Below, in pieces: positions 17,023 through 24,935 of a stretch of DNA of 64,000 nt. The stretch comes from Sphingomonas gilva (lineage in GTDB: Bacteria; Pseudomonadota; Alphaproteobacteria; Sphingomonadales; Sphingomonadaceae). The position numbers and the translations under genes were made by a program. The DNA lies in contig NZ_QWLV01000002.1 in the NCBI RefSeq assembly GCF_003515075.1, forward strand, positions 62,001 through 126,000. Direction: 5' to 3'. Within the stretch, counting starts at the first letter, position 1, and each line of letters opens with the position of its first letter. The notes under the pieces are model-generated. The model did no database searches. It saw only the letters and a program-made list of their open reading frames with translations, and was not told where the DNA came from.

Positions 17023-17631
17023 TCAAGCGCGAATGTCGGGGCTATGGGCAGGGGGCACGTCGAGGACGCCGTTCTTGATTTCTGCTCGGAAGAAGCGCGG
17101 GGTCCCCCCCTCCACCGGCGCGACATCGTAGATCATCCAGCCCAGATCCAGCTCGTCCGGTATGCCGACGGAAATCGGCAGACCCTCATCTCGCTCCAGA
17201 AGCCGGATGGTGGAGGAAAAGCCGGGCATGCCCAGAAATGGGGGGATGTAGCCGCCGCGCTTGCACCTCCGCTGAAACATGGCGGAATGCGCCGCCGTCG
17301 TCTCGTCATCGCGCGCGAGCGCCGTCAGTTCGAACCGCGCTTCGATAAGATACGCGACATCTACGAGAATTCGGCCATCGACATTCATGTGATCCAGCCC
17401 GCCCAGTTCCTTCGCCTCCCGGCGGGACACGGCCGCCACGTCGGTCATCCGGATGGGCATCAGCGGGCGAATCCGTTGGACGATCCAGTTGATCGAGGGT
17501 TTCAGATGTATCGCCTCGAGAACGCCTTTGGCTGCAACGGGGGTCATCACGTCATAGCTAATTCGTGCGAAGCGAAATTCCGGCCTCGGGAAGCACGCTT
17601 TCGGGCCGGAAATGAGCAGACGGAAGGCCAT
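17023..17631 (-). CDS. Orphan Cas5d (type I-C CRISPR-associated) protein
   Basis: A 202-residue protein matching the type I-C Cas5d/Cas5c family along its whole length: KACFPRPEFRFARISYDV, TPVAAKGVLEAIHLKPSINW, DVAYLIEARFELTA, AMFQRRCKRGGYIPPFLG and LGWMIYDV...TPRFFRAEIKNGVLDVP. In I-C systems Cas5d cuts the pre-crRNA and caps Cascade. Aligned with the B. halodurans enzyme recalled from memory, catalytic Tyr46, Lys116 and His117 correspond here to His42, Ala114 and His115, and the loop after PIRMTDV is short. No other cas gene or CRISPR repeat is in the window. It reads away from hairpin-rich, AT-richer DNA. It may be an inactive relic or a repurposed RNA-binding protein. Confidence 0.85.
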   Translation of the reverse strand: MAFRLLISGPKACFPRPEFRFARISYDVMTPVAAKGVLEAIHLKPSINWIVQRIRPLMPIRMTDVAAVSRREAKELGGLDHMNVDGRILVDVAYLIEARFELTALARDDETTAAHSAMFQRRCKRGGYIPPFLGMPGFSSTIRLLERDEGLPISVGIPDELDLGWMIYDVAPVEGGTPRFFRAEIKNGVLDVPPAHSPDIRA

Positions 17632-17640
17632 ATCAAGAAC

Positions 17641-17777
17641 TTCTTATGTTCTTTCTTTGTTCATAAGAAGGAACGACATGTCCGCTATGGATCAAACTCT
17701 ATATCCATAATGGACGTGCCTCTAATTTCAGATGCCGCTCAAGACGGCTAAGCCGAACGAATTCTCGCGTAAGCGAG
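17641..17777. promoter_or_regulatory. AT-richer hairpin region upstream of the Cas5d gene
   Basis: Three inverted repeats lie in this short stretch: TTCTTATG 17641-17648 with CATAAGAA 17662-17669; TATGGA 17686-17691 with TCCATA 17704-17709; CTCGC 17764-17768 with GCGAG 17773-17777. The base composition is clearly lower in GC than the neighbouring genes. The first palindrome starts 10 bp before the Cas5d start codon and could be an operator or an RNA structure. This is part of the 363-bp stretch 17632-17994 without a recognised gene. Confidence 0.5.
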
Positions 17778-17977
17778 CGTTTCGAAAGGCATGAAATGAT
17801 CAACGTCAAATGCCCGGACAATTTGCCGTCCGGTACCGTGATCGAGCTCACGTTCACCGTTGTCACCTCGCATCCCGGGCGCCGGTCTGCCGCGCCATCT
17901 CGCCGTCATTCCGCACGAAAGCGCAGTTCCTGCATGCGATAAATTGCGCGACTGTCGTCTGGCCGAACCTGGATCCC

Positions 17978-18015
17978 GCGACTATCAGCGCCGGGTGCCA
18001 AGCCCGGATAGTCGC
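17978..18015. repeat. Palindrome at the 5' end of the EamA gene
   Basis: GCGACTATC at 17978-17986 pairs with GATAGTCGC at 18007-18015, and inside them CCGGG/CCCGG also pair. The right arm ends where the conserved EamA protein sequence begins (RPLAGIALRL), so the palindrome occupies the place of a normal start codon and ribosome binding site. Confidence 0.7.
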
Positions 18016-18894
18016 CCCCTCGCCGGAATAGCGCTGCGCCTGGTGGCGGTGCTGGCGCTGGCGGTGATGTTTGCCGCCGCCAAGCTGGCCGAGGCGAAGG
18101 GCGCCAATCTGGGGGAGATCGTGTTCTGGCGGCAGGCGATCGCGGCGCCGCTGGTGCTCGGCTGGGTGCTGGCGACGGGGGGCGTCGGCACGCTGAGGAC
18201 CGCGCGGCCGGTGGCGCATGTCAGGCGGATGGCGATCGGCCTGACCGGCATGATCTTCAACTTCTGGGCGGTGCTGCTGCTGCCGCTGGCCGAGGCGACG
18301 ACGTTCGGCTTCACCGTGCCGATCTTCGCGACGATCCTGTCCGCCGTTGTGCTCAAGGAAACGACCGGCGCGCATCGCTGGGGCGCGGTGATCGCTGGCT
18401 TCATTGGCGTGGTGATCGTGCTGCAGCCGGGCGGAAATCACGTCCCGCTGGCGGGCGCGGCGGTGGCGCTGACCGGCGCGATCCTGACCGCGACGGTGAC
18501 GATCCTGATCCGCGACCTGGGCCGGACCGAGCGCGCGCCGACCATCGTCTTCTGGTTCACCGTCACCTCGCTGGTGCCGCTGGGCATCGCCTTCCCCTTC
18601 TTCGCGCAGGGGCATGACGCGGCGACCTGGGGGCTGCTGATCGCGATGGGGGTGGCGGGGGGCATCGGCCAGCTCGCGCTGACCGGCGCGCTGAGGCTCG
18701 CGCCCGTCGCGGTGGTGCTGCCGATGGACTATACCAGCCTGATCTGGGCGGCGGCGTTCGGCTGGCTGCTGTTCGGGGCGCTGCCGGCGCCGCTGACCTG
18801 GCTGGGCGCGCCGATCATCGTCGCGAGCGGCCTCTACATCGTCTGGCGCGAGCACCGCCTGCGCCGCGCCGAGACGCCGGTGGCGGTGGATTAG
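17995..18894 (+). CDS. EamA (DMT) family transporter, 5' end uncertain
   Basis: About 299 residues if GTG 17995 is used; the recognisable protein begins at RPLAGIALRLVAVLALAVMF. Ten hydrophobic helices in two EamA repeats are visible (for example FWAVLLLPLAEATTFGFTVP and GLYIVW at the end), as in inner-membrane drug/metabolite exporters. No ATG with a Shine-Dalgarno lies near the expected start; the alternatives are GTG 17995 inside a palindrome or TTG 17860. The 5' end may have been replaced by an insertion, so the gene might be poorly translated. Confidence 0.8.
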   Translation: MPSPDSRPLAGIALRLVAVLALAVMFAAAKLAEAKGANLGEIVFWRQAIAAPLVLGWVLATGGVGTLRTARPVAHVRRMAIGLTGMIFNFWAVLLLPLAEATTFGFTVPIFATILSAVVLKETTGAHRWGAVIAGFIGVVIVLQPGGNHVPLAGAAVALTGAILTATVTILIRDLGRTERAPTIVFWFTVTSLVPLGIAFPFFAQGHDAATWGLLIAMGVAGGIGQLALTGALRLAPVAVVLPMDYTSLIWAAAFGWLLFGALPAPLTWLGAPIIVASGLYIVWREHRLRRAETPVAVD

Positions 18895-18915
18895 GGGTGT
18901 GTTCTGTCTAGGACT

Positions 18916-19006
18916 CGTCGCCCCTGCGGAGGCAGGGGCCTCTGGGTTTGTGGCACATCCGCCGTCGCATATGCCGATTGAGGCCCCTGCCTTCGCAGGG
19001 GCGACG
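18916..19006. repeat. Palindromic repeat family B, copy 4
   Basis: Arms CGTCGCCCCTGCGGAGGCAG and TGCCTTCGCAGGGGCGACG around a conserved loop (GGGTTTGTGGCACATCCG, then GCATATGCCGATTGAGG). Located between the convergent EamA and DUF938 genes. Confidence 0.9.
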
Positions 19007-19034
19007 TGGGAGACCCCGCCCGCACGGGACGGAC

Positions 19035-19628
19035 CTAGCGGCGATAGATGAGGCTGAGGTTGTTGGCCGGCATCTCCACCGCGCGATCGAAGCGCAGGCC
19101 GTGAACGGCGGCGAGCGCGGACACCGCTTCCAGATCGCGCAGGCCCCAAGAGGGATCGCGCGCCTTGAGCGAGGCGTCGAACGTCTCGTTGGAGGGCGCG
19201 GTCAGCACTTCGGCGCGGCGGAACGGGCCGTAGAGGACCAGCGGCGCGCACGGCTGCAGGATGCGCCCTGCGCCGGCCATCAGCCCCTCGCACGCCGCCC
19301 ATGGCGCGATGTGGATCATGTTGATGCAGACCAGCGCGTCGGCCGCGGCGACCGGCCAATCGGCCGATGCCGCGTCGAGCGCGAGCGGCGCGCGGACATT
19401 GGCGATCCCTGCCGTCCAGGCGGCGGTCGATTCGCGCGCCGCCGCATCGGGGTCGCTCGGCTGCCAGACGATGCCGGGCAGCGCCGGCGCGAAATGGGCG
19501 GCGTGCTCGCCCGATCCGCTGGCGATCTCCAGCACCACGCCCGACGCCGGCAGCGCGTCGCGCAGCACCGCCAGGATCGGATCGCGGTTGCGCGAGGTCG
19601 CCGGCGCGTGGCGGCGCGGGTCGCTCAC
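19035..19628 (-). CDS. DUF938 class I SAM-dependent methyltransferase-like protein
   Basis: A 197-residue protein from GTG 19628, which overlaps the gcvPB stop by four bases (GTGA). It has the DUF938 pattern: RNRDPILAVLRDALP, SAM motif I VVLEIASGSGEHAAHFA, WQPSDPDAAA, VCINMIHIAPW and YGPFRRAEVLTAPSNE. DUF938 proteins are predicted methyltransferases without an assigned substrate. Its place as the last gene of the glycine cleavage operon suggests a possible link with one-carbon or SAM supply, but this is only inference from position. Confidence 0.88.
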   Translation of the reverse strand: MSDPRRHAPATSRNRDPILAVLRDALPASGVVLEIASGSGEHAAHFAPALPGIVWQPSDPDAAARESTAAWTAGIANVRAPLALDAASADWPVAAADALVCINMIHIAPWAACEGLMAGAGRILQPCAPLVLYGPFRRAEVLTAPSNETFDASLKARDPSWGLRDLEAVSALAAVHGLRFDRAVEMPANNLSLIYRR

Positions 19629-21307
19629 TCCGCCGCCTTCGCCGCCTCGGGCTCCTTCCACACGAGCACCGGCTTCCTCGCCGCCAGCGTCTCGTCGAGG
19701 CGGCGGCGGGGGGCGAAGTGGGGGGCGGACTTGAGCGAGGAGTCGCCCGCCTTGGCGCGTTCCGCCACCGACCTGAGCGCGCCGATGAACTGGTCGAGCG
19801 CCGCCTTGCTCTCGGTCTCGGTCGGCTCGACCAGCATCGCGCCGTGGACGACGAGCGGGAAATACATCGTCATCGGATGATAGCCCTCGTCGATCAGCGC
19901 CTTGGCGATGTCGATGGTGGAGAAGCCTTCGGGCAGGCCATTGTCGCTGAACAGCGCCTCATGCATGCACGGGCCCGAATGCGCGAACGGCGCGTCGAGC
20001 GTCTTGTCGAGGCTCCTCAGCACATAGTTGGCGTTGAGCACCGCGTCCTCCGCCACCTGGCGCAGCCCGTCCGCGCCGTGGCTCAGGATGTAGGCGAGCG
20101 CGCGGGTGAACATGCCCATCTGGCCGTGGAAGGCGGACATGCGGCCGAAGCTGTGCGGATGCCGGTCTCCGACGGTCTCTTCCTCCACCAGCGTGATATG
20201 GCGATCGGCATGGCGCTCGGTGAAGGGCAGCGGGCCATAGGGCGCCAGCGCCTCAGACAGCACCACCGGGCCGGAGCCGGGCCCGCCGCCGCCGTGCGGC
20301 GTGCTGAACGTCTTGTGCAGGTTGATGTGCATCGCATCGATGCCGAGATCGCCGGGGCGGACGCGGCCGACGATGGCGTTGAAGTTCGCCCCGTCGCAAT
20401 AGACATAGCCGCCCGCCGCGTGCACCGCGTCGGAGATCGCCTTCATGTCGCGCTCGAACAGGCCGCAGGTGTTGGGATTGGTGATCATCACGCCCGCAAC
20501 GTCGGGGCCCAGCCGCGCCTTCAGCGCCTCCAGGTCGACGCGGCCGTCGGGCGTCGCGGGGATATCCTCCACCTTGTAGCCGGCGAAGGCGGCGGTGGCG
20601 GGGTTGGTGCCGTGGGCGCTTTCGGGGACGAGGATCACCGAACGGGGATCGCCCCGCGCCTCCAACGCCGCCCGGATGCACAGGATGCCGCACAATTCCC
20701 CGTGGGCGCCGGCCTTCGGCGTCATCGCCACGCCGTACATGCCGGTCAGCTCGATCAGCCAGACCGCCAGCTCGTTGATGACGCCGAGCGCGCCCTGGAC
20801 GGTGTCGACCGGCTGGAGCGGATGGATGTCGGCGAACCCAGGCAGCCGCGCCATCCGCTCGTTAAGGCGCGGATTGTGCTTCATCGTGCACGATCCGAGC
20901 GGGAACAGGCCGAGGTCGATGGCGTAGTTCTGCCGGCTGAGCCGGGTGTAGTGGCGCACCGCTTCGGGCTCGGAGAGGCCCGGGAGGCCGATGGGCGCGG
21001 TGCGGGAAAGGTCGCCGAGGCGATCCTCCCCGGCACGGGGAGGGGGACCGTCCGAAGGACGGTGGAGGGGGCTGGCCGCAAGCGAGTCGCTTGTGGTTGC
21101 CCCCCCTCCACCACCGGCTTCGCCGGCGGTCCCCCTCCCCGTACCGGGGAGGATCGGATCGAAATCGACGCCCGTCGTCTCAGTGCTGCCGATCTCGAAG
21201 ATCAGCGGCTCCTCCAGCATCAGCGCGCGGTTGCCTGTGAAGGTGGCGGTGTCGCTCGCGCCCACCTGGCTCATTTCGGGCTTCCACCCGCTCCGGTTGA
21301 TGCTCAT
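19625..21307 (-). CDS. gcvPB: Glycine dehydrogenase (decarboxylating) subunit 2, with in-frame insertion
   Basis: A 560-residue PLP-containing subunit of the split P-protein, which decarboxylates glycine and passes the aminomethyl group to GcvH. The PLP lysine lies in [20 protein letters not shown]. The start is ATG 21307, overlapping gcvPA by ATGA. Usual subunits are around 500-520 residues; the excess comes from about residues 52-95 ([10 protein letters not shown] to [11 protein letters not shown]), encoded by a family-C palindromic repeat in frame. Conserved sequence resumes with [19 protein letters not shown]. The insertion is near the N-terminus and away from the PLP site, so activity is probably kept. 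Confidence 0.95.
   Translation of the reverse strand: MSINRSGWKPEMSQVGASDTATFTGNRALMLEEPLIFEIGSTETTGVDFDPILPGTGRGTAGEAGGGGGATTSDSLAASPLHRPSDGPPPRAGEDRLGDLSRTAPIGLPGLSEPEAVRHYTRLSRQNYAIDLGLFPLGSCTMKHNPRLNERMARLPGFADIHPLQPVDTVQGALGVINELAVWLIELTGMYGVAMTPKAGAHGELCGILCIRAALEARGDPRSVILVPESAHGTNPATAAFAGYKVEDIPATPDGRVDLEALKARLGPDVAGVMITNPNTCGLFERDMKAISDAVHAAGGYVYCDGANFNAIVGRVRPGDLGIDAMHINLHKTFSTPHGGGGPGSGPVVLSEALAPYGPLPFTERHADRHITLVEEETVGDRHPHSFGRMSAFHGQMGMFTRALAYILSHGADGLRQVAEDAVLNANYVLRSLDKTLDAPFAHSGPCMHEALFSDNGLPEGFSTIDIAKALIDEGYHPMTMYFPLVVHGAMLVEPTETESKAALDQFIGALRSVAERAKAGDSSLKSAPHFAPRRRLDETLAARKPVLVWKEPEAAKAAE
21023..21154. repeat. Palindromic repeat family C, copy 3, inside gcvPB
   Basis: Begins ATCCTCCCCGGCACGGGGAG and ends CCCGTACCGGGGAGGAT, with internal arms CCGTCCGAAGGACGGTGGAG and CCACCGGCTTCGCCGGCGG. 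It lies wholly within the gcvPB reading frame and is translated as a Gly/Pro-rich stretch. Confidence 0.88.
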
Positions 21308-22662
21308 GCCAGCACCTCCTCGAGCGTGGAGGCGAAGGTCTCGACGTCCTCCGGCGTGGTGGTTTCGGTGACGGCGACGACAAGACCGCCCGCGAGGTCC
21401 GCCTCGTCCGGATAGAGCCGGCCGAGCGAAACGCCGGCGAGGATGCCGCGATCGGCCAGCGTCCGCACCACCGGGCGCGCCTCGTGCGGCAGCTTCAGCG
21501 TGAATTCGTTGAAGAAGCCGGTGTTGACCAGCTCGACGCCGGGCACCTTCGCCAGCCGCTCCGCCGCCGCGACCGCGCCGGCATGGTTGAGCGCGGCGAG
21601 ATCGCGCAGGCCGCGCTCGCCGAGCAAGGTCATGTGGATCGAGAAGGCCAGCGCGCAAAGCCCTGAATTGGTGCAGATGTTCGACGTCGCCTTTTCGCGG
21701 CGGATATGCTGTTCGCGCGTGGACAGCGTCAGCACGAAGCCGCGCTTCCCTTCCGCGTCGACCGTCTCCCCGCACAGCCGGCCGGGCATCTGGCGGACAT
21801 ACTTTTCCTTCGCCCCGAACAGGCCGACATAGGGCCCGCCGAACTGGAGGCCGACGCCGATCGACTGGCCTTCGCCGACGACGATGTCCGCGCCCATCTC
21901 ACCGGGCGATCTGAGCGCGCCCAAGGCGACGGGTTCGGTGACGACCGCGATCAGCAGCGCCTTGTTGGCGGCGCAGCGCGCGGCAAGCTCGGACAGGTCG
22001 CCGATCCGGCCGAGGATGTCGGGGAACTGGACGACGACGCAGCTGGTGTCGCCGTCGATCAGATCGAGCAGCCGGGCGTGATCGGGCTCGGGGTCCAGCG
22101 TCGGCGCGGCGGTCTCCAGCACGTCGCCGGTGAACTTCGCCATCGTCTTCGCGACCGAGACGTAGTGCGGGTGCAGGCCCGAGGAGAGGATCGCCTTCGC
22201 CCGCTTGGTGATCCGCCGCGCCATGCCGATCGCCTCCCAGCAGGCGGTCGAGCCGTCATACATGGATGCGTTCGCCACATCGGTGCCGAGCAGGCGCGCG
22301 ACCTGCGTCTGGAACTCGAACAGCATCTGCAGCGTGCCCTGCGCGATCTCGGGCTGATAGGGCGTGTAGGCGGTGAGGAACTCGCCGCGCTGGATCAGGT
22401 GGTCGACCGAGGCGGGCACATGGTGGCGATAGGCGCCGCAGCCGAGGAAGAAGGGCGCGCTGCCGGCCGCGAGGTTCTTCGCCGCCAGCTTGGTCAGATG
22501 GCGTTCGACCGCCATTTCGCTGGCGTGCAGCGGCAGGCCGTGGATCGGCCCGTCGAGCCGGGCGGCTTCGGGGACGTCGACGAACAGATCGTCGATCGAC
22601 GACGCGCCGATGACGGCGAGCATCGCCTGGCGATCGGGATCGGTAAGGGGCAGGTAGCGCAT
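21304..22662 (-). CDS. gcvPA: Glycine dehydrogenase (decarboxylating) subunit 1
   Basis: A 452-residue subunit forming the P-protein with GcvPB. ATG 22662 ([16 protein letters not shown]) is the natural family start; the longer open frame upstream runs into repeat DNA. Typical segments include [44 protein letters not shown] and [19 protein letters not shown]. The gene follows gcvH across a 237-bp hairpin block and overlaps gcvPB by four bases, giving balanced synthesis of the two subunits. Confidence 0.95.
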   Translation of the reverse strand: MRYLPLTDPDRQAMLAVIGASSIDDLFVDVPEAARLDGPIHGLPLHASEMAVERHLTKLAAKNLAAGSAPFFLGCGAYRHHVPASVDHLIQRGEFLTAYTPYQPEIAQGTLQMLFEFQTQVARLLGTDVANASMYDGSTACWEAIGMARRITKRAKAILSSGLHPHYVSVAKTMAKFTGDVLETAAPTLDPEPDHARLLDLIDGDTSCVVVQFPDILGRIGDLSELAARCAANKALLIAVVTEPVALGALRSPGEMGADIVVGEGQSIGVGLQFGGPYVGLFGAKEKYVRQMPGRLCGETVDAEGKRGFVLTLSTREQHIRREKATSNICTNSGLCALAFSIHMTLLGERGLRDLAALNHAGAVAAAERLAKVPGVELVNTGFFNEFTLKLPHEARPVVRTLADRGILAGVSLGRLYPDEADLAGGLVVAVTETTTPEDVETFASTLEEVLA

Positions 22663-22672
22663 TCGATGTCCT

Positions 22673-22895
22673 CTCCCCTCCCTGCAAGGGAGGGAGTGAA
22701 TGACCGCAATTGGGCCCAAAATGCCTCCCAGGCATTTTTCGATCATGCCGGGGGCATGATCGACCCAGTTGCGGTCATTCACTGGGTGGGTCCAGCGGCG
22801 GCAGCGGCTCGATGCCGCTGTCGGCGCTTGGGGATGCAGCGGGAGCTCGCTTCGCTCGCACCCACCCCCAACCCCTCCCTTGCAGGGAAGGGAGT
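22673..22895. repeat. Nested palindrome block D between gcvH and gcvPA
   Basis: AGTGAATGACCGCAATTGGG (22695-22714) pairs with 22764-22783 with one mismatch. Inside lie two more perfect palindromes: AAAATGCCTCCCAGGCATTTT-like at 22718-22738 and GATCATGCC/GGCATGATC at 22741-22761. The whole is bracketed by CCCTCCCTGCAAGGGAGGG near 22677 and CCCTCCCTTGCAGGGAAGGG near 22871. It interrupts the gcv operon and could attenuate or process the transcript. Confidence 0.8.
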
Positions 22896-22899
22896 AGCT

Positions 22900-23271
22900 T
22901 CAAAGCTTCGAAACGAACGCCGCGTAGGCGGTCTCGTCCATCAGCTCTTCGAGCTCGGACGTGTCGCTCAGCGTCAGCTTGAAGAACCAGCCGTCGCCCT
23001 CGGGGTCCTCGTTGACCAGGCCGGGCTGGTCGGCGAGCTCGGCATTGCCCTCGATCACCGTGCCCGATGCCGGGGTGTACACGTCGGAGGCGGCCTTGAC
23101 CGATTCGACCGTCGCGGCCTCGTCGCCCTTGGCCAGCTCCTTGCCCTCCTCGGGCACGTCGACGAACACGATGTCGCCGAGCTGGCCCTGGGCATAGTCG
23201 GTGATGCCGACGGTGGCGGTATCGCCGTCGACATCGATCCATTCATGGTCTTCGGTGAAGTAGCGGCTCAT
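22900..23271 (-). CDS. gcvH: Glycine cleavage system H protein
   Basis: A 123-residue lipoyl carrier that shuttles the aminomethyl group between P-protein, T-protein and dihydrolipoamide dehydrogenase. The lipoylated Lys is in [15 protein letters not shown] (Lys59), and the family pattern [32 protein letters not shown] and [13 protein letters not shown] is intact, with full length. It lies 12 bases after gcvT and before hairpin block D. Confidence 0.97.
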   Translation of the reverse strand: MSRYFTEDHEWIDVDGDTATVGITDYAQGQLGDIVFVDVPEEGKELAKGDEAATVESVKAASDVYTPASGTVIEGNAELADQPGLVNEDPEGDGWFFKLTLSDTSELEELMDETAYAAFVSKL

Positions 23272-23283
23272 GCGGCGGACTCC

Positions 23284-24474
23284 TCAGCGGTGATAGCGGT
23301 GGGGAACGAAGGGCATCGGCGTGACTATGGCCTGGTGGACCTTGCCGCGCTGGGCGAGCGTGACGGCGGCGCCGGGCGCGGCCATCGCGGCGGGGACATA
23401 AGCCATCGCGATCGGGCCGTTGAGGCTGGGCGAATGGCCGCCCGAGGTGACCTTGCCGACCTCGTTCCCGTCGCCGTCGACCACCGCCGCGCCCTCGCGC
23501 ACCGGCTGGCGGCCTTCGACCAGCAGGCCGACGCGCTTGACCACCGGCCCTTGCTCGCGTTCGAGCAGGATGCGTGACGCGCCCATGAAGTTCGCCTCCT
23601 CGCGGCGGCGCTTGGAGAGGGCGAAGCCGAGATCGGCCATCACCGGCGTGGTGTCCTCGTCGAGATCGTGGCCGTAGAGCGGCAGCCCCGCCTCCAGCCG
23701 CAACGAATCGCGCGCGCCGAGGCCGATCGGCTTGACCTCCGGCTGTTCGGTGAGCGCGTCGGCGAGCGTCGCGGCGGCGCTTGCCGGAACCGAGATCTCG
23801 AACCCGTCCTCGCCGGTGTAACCCGAGCGGCTGATCCACAGCGGGATGCCGTTCCAGTCGAACGCGGCCGCCTTCATGAAGGTCAGGTCGGCGACGCCGG
23901 GTACGAGACGCTGGAGCGCATCGACCGCCTTGGGCCCCTGCAGCGCCAGCAGCGCCTGTTCGTCCATATGGTTGATCGTGATGTCGTCGGCGAGATTCTC
24001 GCGCAGCCAGCCGAGATCGTCATACTTGGTCGCGCCGTTCACCACCATGTAGATGCCGTCGGCGCGCCGCGTCACCATCAGATCATCGAGGATGCCGCCG
24101 CCTTCGGAGAGCAGCAGCGAATAGCGCATCCGCCCTTCGCCGAGCCCGGCGATGTCGCCAGGAAGCAGCGCCTCCAGCGCGCGCGCCGGGTCCGCCCCGC
24201 CTTCGCCGGTGAACAGCAGCTGGCCCATATGGCTGACGTCGAACAGCCCCGCATTCTCGCGCGTCCAGAGATGCTCGGCCATCACGCCTTCGTACTGGAC
24301 GGGCATGTGATAGCCGGCGAACTCGACCATCCGGCCGCCTCGCGCGCGGTGCCAGGCGTCGAGGGGGAGGTGCTGGACGGCGGGCGCGTCCGCATCGCCA
24401 TCGGGGTCGCCGCTATAGGCTTGCCCGCGCGCCTGGGTGGCGTCGGTGGGGCCGTTATGGACGATCTCGCTCAT
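23284..24474 (-). CDS. gcvT: Aminomethyltransferase (glycine cleavage T protein)
   Basis: A 396-residue tetrahydrofolate-dependent aminomethyltransferase releasing ammonia and 5,10-methylene-THF. The conserved core starts at [20 protein letters not shown], with [28 protein letters not shown] and [20 protein letters not shown] following. About 36 residues before the core are polar and not conserved in my recollection, but no later start codon is available before the core, so ATG 24474 is kept. It is the first gene of the operon, directly behind the glycine riboswitch. Confidence 0.95.
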   Translation of the reverse strand: MSEIVHNGPTDATQARGQAYSGDPDGDADAPAVQHLPLDAWHRARGGRMVEFAGYHMPVQYEGVMAEHLWTRENAGLFDVSHMGQLLFTGEGGADPARALEALLPGDIAGLGEGRMRYSLLLSEGGGILDDLMVTRRADGIYMVVNGATKYDDLGWLRENLADDITINHMDEQALLALQGPKAVDALQRLVPGVADLTFMKAAAFDWNGIPLWISRSGYTGEDGFEISVPASAAATLADALTEQPEVKPIGLGARDSLRLEAGLPLYGHDLDEDTTPVMADLGFALSKRRREEANFMGASRILLEREQGPVVKRVGLLVEGRQPVREGAAVVDGDGNEVGKVTSGGHSPSLNGPIAMAYVPAAMAAPGAAVTLAQRGKVHQAIVTPMPFVPHRYHR

Positions 24475-24540
24475 CGATCACTCTCCCGTGGCGGTGCAAC
24501 GAAGCGGGCGGATCGATCGATCCGCCGTCGCTTGCGCTGC

Positions 24541-24730
24541 CCCCTCTGTCACGGAACCTGAGAGCTTTCGCGCGGCCCTTGCGGCGAGCCGGCTTACCCC
24601 TTCGGTGGAGTCCCTTCCGGGCCTCGCTTTCCAGAGCGTCGAACGGCCTCGCGCGGTCCATTTGCCTGAGAGATTCCGGGGCGGTTGCTCCTTCGGCGGC
24701 AGGCTCGAAACCCACCCTCTCCCGCGCGAC
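24541..24730 (-). ncRNA. Tandem glycine riboswitch upstream of gcvT
   Basis: Two aptamer-like units precede gcvT on its strand. The first, about 24730-24650, shows GGGAGAGG, CCGAAGGAGCAACCGCCCCG and the conserved AATCTCTCAGGCAAA, closing with ACCGCGCGAGG. The second, about 24642-24541, has CACCGAAGGGGTAAGCCGGC and GCGAAAGCTCTCAGG. Spacing and order match the cooperative tandem glycine riboswitch class, which usually turns gcv genes on when glycine is high. About 66 bases separate its end from the gcvT start. Confidence 0.93.
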
Positions 24731-24802
24731 TCCGACGGGCGGACCCGTCATCGACTGGCGCGAGCCTTGGCTGCGGCGCGGAGGCGAGTCAATCGCAATC
24801 CT

Positions 24803-24929
24803 CGTCGCCCCTGCGCAGGCAGGGGCCTCAGTCGGCGAACGTTATGCCGGGTGTGCCACAAACCCTGCGGCCCCTGCCTTGGATCCCAGCAATATATTAC
24901 TTTGCTGGGTGCCCTGCGCAGGGGCGACG
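24803..24929. repeat. Palindromic repeat family B, copy 5, interrupted
   Basis: Left arm CGTCGCCCCTGCGCAGGCAG and right arm ending GCAGGGGCGACG, with the usual loop (GTGTGCCACAAACC on this orientation). The right arm is split by a ~34-bp insertion at 24878-24911. It occupies the gap between the riboswitch and the lipoprotein gene. Confidence 0.87.
24878..24911. repeat. Small palindrome inserted in repeat B5
   Basis: CCCAGCAA (24885-24892) and TTGCTGGG (24902-24909) form an 8-bp inverted repeat with an AT-rich loop. The insertion is flanked by CCCTGC at 24872-24877 and again at 24912-24917, which looks like a 6-bp target duplication, since uninterrupted B copies have this sequence once. Confidence 0.65.
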
Positions 24930-24935
24930 GGACTG

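Noticed and set aside
17044..17751. Plus-strand frame of 235 codons opposite the Cas5d gene
   Set aside because: The minus strand gives an end-to-end Cas5d match; the plus frame has no recognisable motif and no good start.
17796..17942. 48-codon frame starting MINVKCPDNL
   Set aside because: Too short, without a good RBS or recognised family; kept only as a possible gene remnant in the findings.
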